NCBI RefSeq assembly: GCF_026016325.1
Contig: NZ_CP087203.1
Location: 1,674,001 to 1,738,000 of the forward strand
Direction: 5' to 3'
DNA: 64,000 nucleotides
From: Pseudomonas sp. B21-056
Lineage (GTDB): Bacteria; Pseudomonadota; Gammaproteobacteria; Pseudomonadales; Pseudomonadaceae
Shown: piece by piece, positions 36,000 through 46,359 of the stretch
Layout: each line of letters starts with the position of its first letter
How positions within the stretch are numbered: the first letter of the stretch is position 1
Program-made: the position numbers and the translations under genes
The notes under the pieces: model-generated
Databases searched by the model: none
What the model was told of the DNA's origin: nothing
Seen by the model: the letters and a program-made list of their open reading frames with translations, nothing else

Positions 36000-38066
36000 A
36001 TGAGTTTGCTCAATATAGGGATGTCGGGTCTGTCAGCCAGCCAGACCGCGTTGGTGACCACGGGTAACAACATTGCCAACGTCGATACCGCCGGGTATTC
36101 GCGTCAGCAGACCGTGCAGGCCACCAAGGCCTCCAATCAATACGGCAACGTGTTCATTGGCTCCGGCACGACCCTGGCCGACGTGCGTCGGGTCTACAAC
36201 TCCTACCTTGAAGCACAGCTGAAAACAACCACCTCGCTCAACAGCGATGCGGCGGCCTTCCAGGGCCAGATCACACCCCTGGACTCCCTGCTCTCGGACA
36301 GCGGCACCGGCCTCAACGGCGCGCTGACCAAGTTTTTCGCTTCGGTGCAGAACGTCAATGCCAAGCCGGGCGACGATGCATCCCGTCAATTGCTGCTCAG
36401 CGATGCCCAGGCCTTGAGCAACCGGTTCAACTCGATTTCCAGCCAGTTGACGCAGCAGAGTGACAACATCAACGGCAACTTGTCGAACATGGTTGATCAG
36501 GTCAATGACCTGGCCTCCACCATTGCTCAGTTGAACAAGAAAATCGCCGAGGTCTCCAACACGGGCGGCCAGCCCAATGACCTACTGGATTCCCGTGGCG
36601 AAGCCATTCGCCAGCTGTCGACGTTCACCGGCACCCAGGTCGTGGAGAACGGCAGCAGCCTGGACATCTACCTGGGCTCCGGCCAGCCGCTGGTGATGGG
36701 CACTATCGTCAATACCCTGCAGGCCGTACCGGACAAGAACGATCCGGGCCGCATGGGTATCCAGCTCAACAGCGGCTCCAGCTCCATGGACCTCACCTCG
36801 GTGCTCACCGGTGGTGAAATCGGCGGCCTGATGCGCTACCGCAGCACCGTGCTCGACCCGGCCATGAACGAACTGGGCCGCGTCGCCCTGGTGGTCGCTG
36901 ACCAGATGAACACGGTGCAGGCGTCGGGCATCGACATGAACGGTGCCTTTGGTTCCAATCTGTTCAACGACATCAACAGTGCCGCGCAGGTCAGTCAGCG
37001 CAGCGTTGCCGCACTGACCAACAGTGCAGGTTCCGGCAATTTCAACGTGGCCATCACAGACGCCGGCCAACTGAGCACCAACGACTACAAAGTGACGTTT
37101 ACCAGCGGCACCAACTACACCGTCCAGCGCCTGCCCGATGGCTCGTCGATGGGCGCGTTCAGCACCGCGACCACGCCGCCACCGGTAATCGACGGCTTCT
37201 CGATGACCTTTGCCAACGGCACCGCGGCGGCCGGCGACTCGTTCAAGATCACGCCGACCCGCAACGCGGCGGGCAATATCAAGACCGAGATGACCGACTC
37301 CAAGCGGTTGGCGATCGCTGCGCCGCTGGGTGCCGCCATCGCGGCGGGCGGCAGCGGCACGCTGACCATTCCGGCCAGCGGCCAGCCGACCCTGACGACC
37401 AACCTGGATATCTACGACGCGGCGACGACGACCGTCATCCAGAACGGCATCAAGACCTCCATGCCGGTCAAGGTGTTGTTTGGGGCGACCTCAGCCGATG
37501 GCACCAGCCAGGCTTACCAACTGCTCGATGCCCAGGGCAACACACTCAGCGCTGGCACGATCACCCCTGGTCAAAGCAACACGTTGAATCTGAGCGTTCC
37601 GCTGAAAGACGCCAGCGGCAACCCGATCATGGATTCGTCGGTGCCGCCGGTGCAGCGCACCGTCAGCTTCGCGATGTCCATCGCCGGAGCACCGTCCAAC
37701 GGTGCCGCCATCAACGTCAGCGTCAGCAAGGCGGGTAGCCTGGACAACCGTAACGGCACCATCCTGGCCGGTTTGCAGACCGCCAAGACCGTCGACACCG
37801 GTTCCTCCAGCGGTGGTATTTCCCTGAGTGATGCCTACGGCAAACTGGTGGAAGGCGTAGGTTCCAAGGCTGCCCAGGGCAAGCTCGACAGCGCTGCCAC
37901 CGGCGCGATCCTGAACAACGCCAAGAACGCCCGCGACTCGCTGTCAGGCGTGGACCTGGACGAGGAAACCGGCAACCTGGTCAAGTTCCAGCAGTACTAC
38001 ACCGCGTCTTCGCAGATCATCAAGGCGGCGCAGCAAATCTTCAGCACATTGATCAACAGTCTTTAA
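36000..38066 (+). CDS. flgK: Hook-filament junction protein FlgK (HAP1)
   Basis: A 688-residue junction protein. It begins MSLLNIGMSGLSASQTAL with NNIANVDTAGYSRQ, the FlgK signature, and ends with the conserved SGVDLDEETGNLVKFQQYYTAS helix and ...IFSTLINSL. The middle is a Ser/Thr/Gly-rich variable region. It lies 10 bases after flgJ. Confidence 0.97.
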   Translation: MSLLNIGMSGLSASQTALVTTGNNIANVDTAGYSRQQTVQATKASNQYGNVFIGSGTTLADVRRVYNSYLEAQLKTTTSLNSDAAAFQGQITPLDSLLSDSGTGLNGALTKFFASVQNVNAKPGDDASRQLLLSDAQALSNRFNSISSQLTQQSDNINGNLSNMVDQVNDLASTIAQLNKKIAEVSNTGGQPNDLLDSRGEAIRQLSTFTGTQVVENGSSLDIYLGSGQPLVMGTIVNTLQAVPDKNDPGRMGIQLNSGSSSMDLTSVLTGGEIGGLMRYRSTVLDPAMNELGRVALVVADQMNTVQASGIDMNGAFGSNLFNDINSAAQVSQRSVAALTNSAGSGNFNVAITDAGQLSTNDYKVTFTSGTNYTVQRLPDGSSMGAFSTATTPPPVIDGFSMTFANGTAAAGDSFKITPTRNAAGNIKTEMTDSKRLAIAAPLGAAIAAGGSGTLTIPASGQPTLTTNLDIYDAATTTVIQNGIKTSMPVKVLFGATSADGTSQAYQLLDAQGNTLSAGTITPGQSNTLNLSVPLKDASGNPIMDSSVPPVQRTVSFAMSIAGAPSNGAAINVSVSKAGSLDNRNGTILAGLQTAKTVDTGSSSGGISLSDAYGKLVEGVGSKAAQGKLDSAATGAILNNAKNARDSLSGVDLDEETGNLVKFQQYYTASSQIIKAAQQIFSTLINSL

Positions 38067-38079
38067 GGAGCCGTAGCCC

Positions 38080-39645
38080 ATGCGCATTTCTACCTCTCAG
38101 TTCTACGAAAGCACGGCTGCGAACTACCAGAAGAACTTCGCCAAGGTGGTCAAGACCAGCGAAGAAGCCAGCAGCCTGGTGCGTGTGAACACCGCCGCTG
38201 ATGATCCGGTGGGCGCTTCGCGCCTGCTGCAGTTGGGCAACCAGGCTTCGATGCTTTCCCAATATGAAACCAACGTCACCACCATCAAGGCAACTTTGGG
38301 CACGACCGAAGCGGTCATGACCAGTATTGGCAATGTGCTGCAGCGCGCCAAGGAATTGGCCGTGAGTGCCGGTAACGCCGCTTACACCGACTCGGACCGC
38401 AAAGCGGTTGCCTCGGAATTGGGCTCGATCGAAGAGCAGCTGCTGAGCCTGATGAACACCAAGGATGAAAACGGCAAATACATCTTTGCCGGTTCCAAGG
38501 GCGATGTCGTACCGTTCACCCATAACGACGATGGCAGCTACAGCTACAACGGTGACCAGGTCACCCTTGACCTGCCGATCGGCGACACCATGACCATGGC
38601 CACCAACAGCACGGGTTGGGATGCGTTCCAGCAAGCCATCAACACCAGTCGCAGCCAGGTCACCATGACCGCGCCGGCGGTGGATGACGGGCGTGTCGTG
38701 CTGACCAACGGCCAAGTGTCCTCCAGTGTGACCTACAACAGCCAGTTCCGCAGTGGCGAGCCGTACACCGTGGAGTTTGCCAGCGGCACCCAGTTGAAAA
38801 TCACCGATTCGAGTGGCAATGATGTGACCGCCGAAGCCAGCAAGGGCGGGGTCATCGAGCCGAACAACCAGACCGGGCAGACGGTGAGCTTTCGTGGCGT
38901 AGACTTGACATTGAACGTCAACCTTCAGGCGGGTGATGTTGCCGGCACGGTCTTGCCTGGCCATACGTTCACCCTGGCCGCCAAGCCCGACTCGTTCGCT
39001 CCGGCCCGCAGCCCGGGCAATACCACCGCAACCCAGATCACCGGTAGCGCAATCACCGATCCGGTGGCGTACCACGCCAGCTTTCCGACGGGGTCGGCGG
39101 TGCTGAAGTTCACCAGCGCCACGGATTTCGATCTGTACGCCGCGCCACTGACTGCTGACAGCAAACCGGTGTCCAGCGGCACGCTGGCGGGCAACGTTGC
39201 CACTGCATCCGGTGTGAGTTTTACCCTCAACGGTGCCCCGGCCGCCAACGATCAGTTCAGCATCGCGGTCAATACCCATGAGACGCAGAACATCCTGGAC
39301 ACCGTGAGCCAGTTGCGGACGGCTTTGAACACGCCAGCCGATGGCGACAACATCGCTATCCAGAAACTGAATGCGGCATTGGCTTCGGGTATTGGTAACC
39401 TGGCCAGTGGCACCGACCAGTTGACCAGTGCACTGAGTTCGGTCGGCGGCCGCGGGCAGGCGCTCGATACCCAGAGCGATACCAATCAGAGCTTTGTCCT
39501 GGCGAACTCGCAAACCCAGTCTGCAATCCGTGATTCCGATCCGGCCGAAGTGATGACGCGCCTGACCTTGCAGCAGACTATGCTGCAGGCGTCGCAGTTG
39601 GCCTTCAGCAAGATCGCTCAATTGGGCTTGTTCAACAAAATGTGA
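38080..39645 (+). CDS. flgL: Hook-filament junction protein FlgL (HAP3)
   Basis: A 521-residue HAP3. It starts MRISTSQFYESTAANYQ and shows VNTAADDPVGASRLLQL (flagellin-type N-terminal helix); it ends ADPAEVMTRLTLQQ-like sequence followed by ASQLAFSKIAQLGLFNKM. P. aeruginosa FlgL is shorter (about 440), so the middle domain is enlarged here. It is last of the flgF-L run and followed by a hairpin at 39652-39681. Confidence 0.96.
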   Translation: MRISTSQFYESTAANYQKNFAKVVKTSEEASSLVRVNTAADDPVGASRLLQLGNQASMLSQYETNVTTIKATLGTTEAVMTSIGNVLQRAKELAVSAGNAAYTDSDRKAVASELGSIEEQLLSLMNTKDENGKYIFAGSKGDVVPFTHNDDGSYSYNGDQVTLDLPIGDTMTMATNSTGWDAFQQAINTSRSQVTMTAPAVDDGRVVLTNGQVSSSVTYNSQFRSGEPYTVEFASGTQLKITDSSGNDVTAEASKGGVIEPNNQTGQTVSFRGVDLTLNVNLQAGDVAGTVLPGHTFTLAAKPDSFAPARSPGNTTATQITGSAITDPVAYHASFPTGSAVLKFTSATDFDLYAAPLTADSKPVSSGTLAGNVATASGVSFTLNGAPAANDQFSIAVNTHETQNILDTVSQLRTALNTPADGDNIAIQKLNAALASGIGNLASGTDQLTSALSSVGGRGQALDTQSDTNQSFVLANSQTQSAIRDSDPAEVMTRLTLQQTMLQASQLAFSKIAQLGLFNKM

Positions 39646-39651
39646 TTCAGG

Positions 39652-39681
39652 CAGGGACCGTGACGCTATAAGCGGTCCCTG
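39652..39681 (+). terminator. Hairpin after flgL
   Basis: CAGGGACCG and CGGTCCCTG form a perfect 9-bp stem with a 12-base loop directly after flgL. There is no T-run, so it may attenuate rather than end transcription into the fgt1-like gene. A perfect palindrome CAGGACGTCCTG follows at 39702-39713. Confidence 0.55.
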
Positions 39682-39748
39682 ACTCGTTCCTCTATACGAT
39701 CCAGGACGTCCTGCTCTCGCCTGAGTTGGCGCCCAACGGTTGAGAGCC

Positions 39749-42700
39749 ATGCGTGTGAAATCAGCTCCTCTTGTCAGCATTGCCATTCCCGCGTTCAACC
39801 CTCGCTTTTTCCGCCTCGCCTTGCAAAGCGCGCTCGAGCAGACCTACGAGAATCTCGAGATTGTCATCTGCGACGATTGCCGCACCGATGAAATCGAGCA
39901 GATTGTTCAGCAAATTGGCATGGGCTCCCATGTTGCGGTGCGCTACCTGCGCAACCCGAGTCGGCTGGGATTCCAGCAGAATCTATTGCGCTGCCTTGAA
40001 GAGTCCCGGGGCGAATTCATCAAGTTCCTGTGCGATGACGACCAGTTGCTGGCGTTCTGCGTCAAGCAGCAGGCGGCGATCTTGCAGGAGCATGCGCAAG
40101 TATCGCTGGTGATCAACAAGCATCATTTAATCGATGCAGACAATTACGCCTTGCCGGTACGTGTTGAAAACACCGGCATCACGCTGTTCGATGCGATGTT
40201 CAACGGCAGCGACATGCTGGCGTATTTTGAAAAAACCACCCGCAATATTCTCGGCGGTTTCAGTGGCGCATTAATGCGTCGCGCAGATGTCGAGGCTTTG
40301 TTGCCGGCCTTGGCCCGGCCCGGTGAAGGTTTTGAGGCTGTCCTCGATTTTGCCTTGTTCATCTGCCTGTTGCGTCGGGGTAATCTGGTTCAGCTTTACG
40401 CCGAGGGAAGCGGCCAGCGGCTGCATCCGGAGCGCCTGGCGCGTCAGGCAAAGATGCTTGACGCAGCCACGGTGGAGCTGACGTGGCTCAAGGAAATGCT
40501 GACCCAGCGCAGCGGCGAGCCGGCGCCAGCCAGTGGCTGGGTGCGCTACCTGGCGCTGGAGCACAACAAGGACCCAGAGACGTCCGAGTGGGAGGAAATC
40601 AACGTTTACTCGGTCATTGCGACTCGCCAGGGTGTCATCGGTTCGCAAGTCGGTACTGACATCGAAAGTTACGCAGACCTCTATGTGCAATGGTTGGCGT
40701 GTCGACATTTCAGCCCATTACGCAAGCAAGTCTTGTCCCGGCAGATCGCTCGCTGGGCCTATCGACCAATGATCGTACCCGTCATCATCGATGAGCAGGA
40801 CGATCCTTATGCGTTGGGTATTACCCTGCAGAGCATCGCTGCCCAAGCCTATGCCTGCGAATCGGTGCTGCTGCTGTCCAATGGGCGCCAGGCCGTGGAC
40901 AACCATGTCCTGCGCCTTGGCCTGCAAGCGGACTGGGTGCAGCAACTCAATGGGCTGTTGCCTCAACTGGACGGGGCTGATTGGTTCTATCTGCTGCGTG
41001 CCGGCGATCGACTGACGGAGTCTGCGCTGCTGATAATGGCCGACCGGATTGTCAGCTCGCCGGCTTCTGCCTGTATCTACAGCGATGAAGGTGCGTTGGT
41101 GGATGACAAGTCGGTGGAGCCGATTTTCAAGCCCGACTTCAATCTGGACCTGATGCGCGGTTATCCCTATGTCGGCCGGACACTCGCCTTCGAGCGTGCC
41201 CGATTCCTGGCCTCGGGCGGATTCGATTCGAGCCTGGGCGAGCTGGCGCCCCATGACTTGATCTGGCGATTGGTGGAGACGGATGGGCCGCAGGTCATCA
41301 GTCACATCCCGGAAGTCCAGGTCGAATCGATGTTTTCATTTGCCCAATGGCTGTCGTTGCCCGAGGTCATCGAGCAAAACGCCCGGCTGATCAGCACTCA
41401 TCTACAGCGTATCGGTGTGCCGCACCGGCTTCATCCGGGGCCGCTCCTGGCGCTGGTCCCGCGTATCGAATACCTGTTCGATACGCGCCCTCTGGTGTCC
41501 ATCGTCATCAGCGTCAAGGATGACCTGGGCGCGCTGGAACGTTGCGTAAACAGCCTGATCAGCACGACCGTGTATCCGCATTACGAAATCATCATTGTCG
41601 ATAACGCCAGTGAAAACCCCGAGCTGCAGCATTGGCTACGGGCCATGGCGGAGCTGGGCAGTGAAAAGCTGCGGATACTCCTGCACCCGGGAAGCGGCAG
41701 CGAAGCCGTGATCCGCAATTTCGCCGCCCAGCATGCCCGCGGTGAGTACCTGTTGTTGCTCAACCCCAGTTGCATCCTGCTGGAAGCTGCCTGGCTGGAT
41801 GAGTTGCTCAATCATGGGCTGCGTCCCGAGGTGGGGATCGTCGGACCCCGCACACTCAACCAGCAAGGCCGGGTCATTGACTCCGGCATGGTCATGGGGC
41901 TGGGTGGGTTGGCAGGCAGGGCTTTCGTCAACGAGTCGGTAACGTCTGGCGGCTATATGCAGCGCCTGCAGACGGTGCAGAACTGGAGCGCTGTCGGCGA
42001 TCACTGCCTGTTGGTGCGCAAGCAGGTTCTGGAGGAAGCTGGCGGCTTCGATGAGTCGATCACTACGCAGCGGATCAACTCTCTGGAGTTATGCCAGCAG
42101 GTCGGAAAAAACGGTTACCTGATCGTCACTACACCTTACAGCGATGTCGTGCTGGCGGCCGGTGTGGAAGCCAGTCGTGATCCTGCATGGAAGCAGCGGC
42201 TGGAGCATGAACAAGAAGCGTTCTATCAGCGCTGGTTGCCCAGGATCGCCAACGATCCCGCCTACAACCGTAACCTGACCCTGACCGGGAAAAGCTTCAG
42301 TCTCGAGCCCGGACCACGCACCGGCTGGAATCCGTTGGTCACCCGCAACGTCCCTTCGATCCTGGGGCTGGCGGTCAATACTTCGGCGGTGGGGCATTAC
42401 CGGGTCAGTCAACCGTTATTCGAGCTGGAGGCGGCTGGACGAATCGTGGGGCGTGTGGCCTACGATACGCCTTCGATCATCGACATCGAGCGCCAGTCGC
42501 CGGATGTGATCATCCTTCAAGGTCGCTATAACGTCGGTAAGTTCAAGGACATCACTCAGGTCAAGACTTACTCCAACGCCATGCGCATCTACGAATTGGA
42601 TGACTACATCGCCAAGGTTCCGGAAAAAAACGAACACCGCCGCAACATGCCGGACAACCTTGAGGACTTGCTGCGCCAAGGGATAGGCCTGTGTGACCGG

Positions 42701-43336
42701 GTCGTGGTGTCAACCCATCCGCTGGCGGACGTCCTGTCCAGCATGCACCACGACATCCGCGTCGTGCCGAACATGCTGGCGGCTGGCCTGTGGAACCGGC
42801 TCAGAAGCCAACGTGCAACCTCCAGCAAGCCGCGTATCGGTTGGGGAGGGGGCACCAGCCACCGCGGCGACCTGGAGCTCATCGCCGATGTCGTCCGGGA
42901 ATTGGCTGATGAAGTCGAATGGGTTTTTTTTGGCATGTGTCCCGATTTACTCAAGCCCTATATCCATGAGTTTCATCAGGGCGTGAGCCTGGCGGATTAT
43001 CCGAAGAAGCTTGCCAGCCTGAATCTCGACCTGGCCTTGGCACCGTTGGAATTCCATATTTTCAACGACTGCAAAAGCAATCTTCGCCTGTTGGAATACG
43101 GTGCGTGCGGCTATCCGGTCATTTGTTCGGATACCGAGGCATACCGGGGACACTTGCCTTGTACACGGGTCCTCACCAACAGCACCGAAGAATGGCTGGA
43201 GGCAATCCGTATGCACCTGGCGGATCCGATTGCCAGCTACCGGATGGGCGACGAATTACGTGAAGTGGTGCTGCGCGATTTTATCTTGCGCGGCGACAAC
43301 CTGCAGTATTGGGCCAATGGTTGGCTGCCGGATTGA
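39749..43336 (+). CDS. fgt1: Flagellin glycosyltransferase 1 (Fgt1-like)
   Basis: A 1195-residue transferase placed as in P. syringae, between flgL and fliC. Modules: GT2 at about 10-230 (PLVSIAIPAFN, CDDDQLL metal motif); GT2-like at 340-550 (CIYSDEGALVDD, IFKPDFNLDLM); GT2 at 580-820 (PLVSIVISVKDDLGALERCV); GT-B-like C-terminus (KPRIGWGGGTSHRGD, LEYGACGYPVICSD, ending GWLPD). In the third module the metal motif reads LLLNPSC where active enzymes have LLNND, so this module may be inactive. P. syringae Fgt1 puts rhamnose on flagellin; that role is inferred here. ATG 39749 is preferred over a TTG three codons earlier. Confidence 0.85.
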   Translation: MRVKSAPLVSIAIPAFNPRFFRLALQSALEQTYENLEIVICDDCRTDEIEQIVQQIGMGSHVAVRYLRNPSRLGFQQNLLRCLEESRGEFIKFLCDDDQLLAFCVKQQAAILQEHAQVSLVINKHHLIDADNYALPVRVENTGITLFDAMFNGSDMLAYFEKTTRNILGGFSGALMRRADVEALLPALARPGEGFEAVLDFALFICLLRRGNLVQLYAEGSGQRLHPERLARQAKMLDAATVELTWLKEMLTQRSGEPAPASGWVRYLALEHNKDPETSEWEEINVYSVIATRQGVIGSQVGTDIESYADLYVQWLACRHFSPLRKQVLSRQIARWAYRPMIVPVIIDEQDDPYALGITLQSIAAQAYACESVLLLSNGRQAVDNHVLRLGLQADWVQQLNGLLPQLDGADWFYLLRAGDRLTESALLIMADRIVSSPASACIYSDEGALVDDKSVEPIFKPDFNLDLMRGYPYVGRTLAFERARFLASGGFDSSLGELAPHDLIWRLVETDGPQVISHIPEVQVESMFSFAQWLSLPEVIEQNARLISTHLQRIGVPHRLHPGPLLALVPRIEYLFDTRPLVSIVISVKDDLGALERCVNSLISTTVYPHYEIIIVDNASENPELQHWLRAMAELGSEKLRILLHPGSGSEAVIRNFAAQHARGEYLLLLNPSCILLEAAWLDELLNHGLRPEVGIVGPRTLNQQGRVIDSGMVMGLGGLAGRAFVNESVTSGGYMQRLQTVQNWSAVGDHCLLVRKQVLEEAGGFDESITTQRINSLELCQQVGKNGYLIVTTPYSDVVLAAGVEASRDPAWKQRLEHEQEAFYQRWLPRIANDPAYNRNLTLTGKSFSLEPGPRTGWNPLVTRNVPSILGLAVNTSAVGHYRVSQPLFELEAAGRIVGRVAYDTPSIIDIERQSPDVIILQGRYNVGKFKDITQVKTYSNAMRIYELDDYIAKVPEKNEHRRNMPDNLEDLLRQGIGLCDRVVVSTHPLADVLSSMHHDIRVVPNMLAAGLWNRLRSQRATSSKPRIGWGGGTSHRGDLELIADVVRELADEVEWVFFGMCPDLLKPYIHEFHQGVSLADYPKKLASLNLDLALAPLEFHIFNDCKSNLRLLEYGACGYPVICSDTEAYRGHLPCTRVLTNSTEEWLEAIRMHLADPIASYRMGDELREVVLRDFILRGDNLQYWANGWLPD

Positions 43337-43399
43337 TGGGTTTCAACCGCGAGACTCCCGCCATCGCTGGTGCGGCCACCCACTCGTTAAGGAATGAAT

Positions 43400-46306
43400 A
43401 TGCAAAGCAATGTCCCAGCAGGATCGACTGCGCCGTTCAATGAACGGGTTACCCTGGTGCTGCTCGCTCACGACCAGTCGACTGCCTTGCGGCGGGCGTT
43501 GCGTCACTACCGCGACAGTTCATTTGCCGTACTGGTGATCGATTCATCAAGCCTGATCGACGCTGGTATCACGGCAGCGTGCCCCGGCGTGCAATACCTG
43601 CACGCGCCAACGGCCATTGGTTTCGGCGACAAGGTTCGCCAGGCTGTCGAGCGAGTCGCCACCCCTTACCTGGCGATTGCCGATGCCGAGGGTTTCCTGT
43701 TACCCCAGGGGCTCGAGCAGGCGTTGAGTTTCCTGGAAGCGCACACTGAATACGGTGCCTGCCAAGGCTATGGCCTGGCGTTCGAAGCGCATGCCGACCG
43801 TGTCGACTATTACTTGCTCGATCGCAAGGGACGTGAGGGTTACTCCAACGCATCGGCTGACGCTCGGTTAGCCGTGTTTGCCGAGGATTGCCCATCCCTG
43901 GTGAATGCCCTCACGCGCACTGAAACCTTGCGACGCAGTTACGCTTCGTTGCCCGTCGGTTTTGATTCCCGGTTGCAGGAGGCTGGCCATTCCCTTGGGG
44001 TGGTGGCGGATGCAAAGGTCCGTTTGCTGGACATTCCTTACGCTATACACGAGCGCAGTCGCGTGGCGAAGCCACGGAACCCGGTTGGCATGGCGGCTGG
44101 TACCGAGGACTTGCGAGTGGCCGCTGAACAGGAACGCATGGGCACTATGTTGGCCCAAGTCTTGGGTACTGATGCTTCGGTGCGGGAGCAGGTTCGGACC
44201 ATGCTCAAGAAGCTGGTCGAACGTTCGGTGCCGCAGGCCGGGAAATTGTTCGAGTCGACCTGGGACTCACGGCGTGGCGAACCGGTTCGGCGTTTCGAGC
44301 CGACGCAATACGTTGAGTTGCCCTTTTATAACCAGGCTTTTTTCGACGTGCTCACTTCCCTGGAGTTTCTGCTTCATGCGGCGCCAAGCGGGACGGTGCA
44401 GTTGAAGGAACTGGAAGCGGTCATGCTCAAGCAGAAGGAGTTGTCTCGCCCTCAGCGCAACACCAGCGCCGAGCCGCTTGATGAACAGCTGGCGAGGGCT
44501 TTCCTGAGCTATGCCTTCAACCAGGACCTGGTGGAGCAGCTGCTCGAGGTCATGCAAGCCAAGGGTGACAAGCGCTACGTGCAAATGCTCCGGGCCTGGG
44601 AAAAACGGCTCAAGGCGGCGGCCTTTGAAAACACCGCGAGGTTGTTCGACGCCACGCGCTCCGGTCAGTTGCTGCGTTGGCTCGATGCGCGTGAACCAAG
44701 CGCCAGTGAAGCCCGGAAAGTGTCCGAATACCTGGCCAGTCGCAAAGGTGGACCGAGTTTCGGCATTTTGATCCTGGATCTGGACGCCGACCTATTCAAG
44801 ATGCAGGCAACCTTCGACAGCGTGATCAATGGCTATTGCCGGGCGTTCAAGATTGTCGTGTTTACTACCGGTGACCTGCCGGCCGAGACGACACCAAAGC
44901 AGGTCCTGCATTTTGTCAAAGTCAACGAAAGCAACTACGTCGACAAAATCAATCAGGTTATCAGCCAGAGCGATTGTGATTGGATGGTCATGGCCGAGGC
45001 CGGCGATGAATTGACGCCGGGCGGTCTGTTCCGTGCGGGTGTGGAATTGTTGGCCGCGCCACAGTGCCAGGCCGTGGCAATGGATGAGGTCCATCGCCAG
45101 CCTGACGGGACGCTGGCCGATGTCTTCCGGCCAGGGTTCAACCTTGATTTGCTGCAAAGCTCCCCGGCGTTGATGGCGCGGCATTGGCTGGTACGACGCG
45201 AGATGTTGGTAAAGCTCGGCGGTTATTCGCGCGAGTTCAAGAATGCGATGGAGTTCGATCTGTTGTTGCGCCTGATCGAGCAGGACGGCCTGGAGAGGCT
45301 TGCCCACCTGGATGAGCCGCTACTGATTTGCCAGGCGCCGACGGTGGAAGACAACGCCGATGAGCGCAAGACCCTGTTGCGTCATCTGGCGGTTCGTGGC
45401 TATCAGGCCGATGTGAGCGCGGTCGTGCCGGGCACGCATAAAATCGACTATCGCTTTGCCGAACGGCCCATGGTGTCGATCATCATCCATGGTGCTTGCG
45501 AGCTGACGTCCCTTCAACGCTGTCTGCTCAGCGTGCTGCAGCGCACGCGATATCAGCGCTACGAGGTGTTGCTCTGCGCCGCCGCGGCAGACAACGCTGT
45601 GCTGCGTACCTGGCTCCAGGGGCAGGGACACCAGGCAAGTCGTGTTCACTTATTGGATATCGAGCAAGACATGGCGACGGGCTCTTTGATCAACGCGGCC
45701 AGCCAGGAGGCCAAGGGCGACTATCTGGTGACGCTGGCGGCTGACAGCGAAGTAGTGAACGTCAACTGGATCGAATCGCTGCTCAATCAGGCCTTGCGTC
45801 CGGAGGTCGGAGTGGTGGGTGCCAAGCTGATCGAGCGCGATGGACGTGTCACCCAGGCGGGCCTGATCCTGGGCTTGAACGGCGAAGTCGGCTCGGCATT
45901 CGTTGGCGAACCGAAGACTGCCAGAGGCTACATGAACAGACTTGTCGTCGAGCAGAATTGCTCGGCGGTGTCCTTTGCCTGCCTGATGATTTCCAAGCAG
46001 TTGTTCGAAGCGGCTGACGGCATAGACAGCGGTTTGTTCGATGAGGCCCTGGGAGATGTGGACCTGTGCCTCAGAGTCGGACAGGCCGGGTACCTGACGG
46101 TATGGACGCCGCATGTGCAGGTTATCCAGTCCGGCGTACTGGCGAGTAAGCCACAGGCGCGTGCGGCACTGCGTGAAAAGTGGTCCGAGGCGTTGGCCCA
46201 GGATCGATTCTACAACGGGAACCTGGCGTTGGAAGGCGCGGGTTTCGCCCTGGGACCGGTGCGCAACGTACCCTGGATCGACTTGCTGGACGCACCGGCT
46301 GCGTAA
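43400..46306 (+). CDS. fgt2: Flagellin glycosyltransferase 2 (Fgt2-like)
   Basis: A 968-residue transferase. Residues 15-235 form a TIGR00180-like glycosyltransferase part (VTLVLLAHDQSTALRRALRHY), followed by a helical region (about 250-440), then two GT2-like modules: 455-680 (AVAMDEVHRQ, VFRPGFNLDLLQ) and 700-960 (PMVSIIIHG ... VTLAADSEVVN). The last module corresponds to module three of Fgt1 and stops exactly where Fgt1 continues into its GT-B part. AAGGA lies 6 bases before ATG 43400 and touches the ATG at 43394, so the second ATG is the better start. In P. syringae Fgt2 extends the glycan started by Fgt1. Confidence 0.84.
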   Translation: MQSNVPAGSTAPFNERVTLVLLAHDQSTALRRALRHYRDSSFAVLVIDSSSLIDAGITAACPGVQYLHAPTAIGFGDKVRQAVERVATPYLAIADAEGFLLPQGLEQALSFLEAHTEYGACQGYGLAFEAHADRVDYYLLDRKGREGYSNASADARLAVFAEDCPSLVNALTRTETLRRSYASLPVGFDSRLQEAGHSLGVVADAKVRLLDIPYAIHERSRVAKPRNPVGMAAGTEDLRVAAEQERMGTMLAQVLGTDASVREQVRTMLKKLVERSVPQAGKLFESTWDSRRGEPVRRFEPTQYVELPFYNQAFFDVLTSLEFLLHAAPSGTVQLKELEAVMLKQKELSRPQRNTSAEPLDEQLARAFLSYAFNQDLVEQLLEVMQAKGDKRYVQMLRAWEKRLKAAAFENTARLFDATRSGQLLRWLDAREPSASEARKVSEYLASRKGGPSFGILILDLDADLFKMQATFDSVINGYCRAFKIVVFTTGDLPAETTPKQVLHFVKVNESNYVDKINQVISQSDCDWMVMAEAGDELTPGGLFRAGVELLAAPQCQAVAMDEVHRQPDGTLADVFRPGFNLDLLQSSPALMARHWLVRREMLVKLGGYSREFKNAMEFDLLLRLIEQDGLERLAHLDEPLLICQAPTVEDNADERKTLLRHLAVRGYQADVSAVVPGTHKIDYRFAERPMVSIIIHGACELTSLQRCLLSVLQRTRYQRYEVLLCAAAADNAVLRTWLQGQGHQASRVHLLDIEQDMATGSLINAASQEAKGDYLVTLAADSEVVNVNWIESLLNQALRPEVGVVGAKLIERDGRVTQAGLILGLNGEVGSAFVGEPKTARGYMNRLVVEQNCSAVSFACLMISKQLFEAADGIDSGLFDEALGDVDLCLRVGQAGYLTVWTPHVQVIQSGVLASKPQARAALREKWSEALAQDRFYNGNLALEGAGFALGPVRNVPWIDLLDAPAA

Positions 46307-46332
46307 CCCCAGCCGTACAAGGCTTTCCCTCA

Positions 46333-46359
46333 ACGCCGGCAACTGAAACCTGCCGGCGT
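46333..46359 (+). terminator. Hairpin after fgt2-like gene
   Basis: ACGCCGGCA and TGCCGGCGT form a perfect 9-bp stem with a 9-base loop, 26 bases after the stop codon. A C-rich run follows rather than T, so termination may be partial. Confidence 0.55.
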
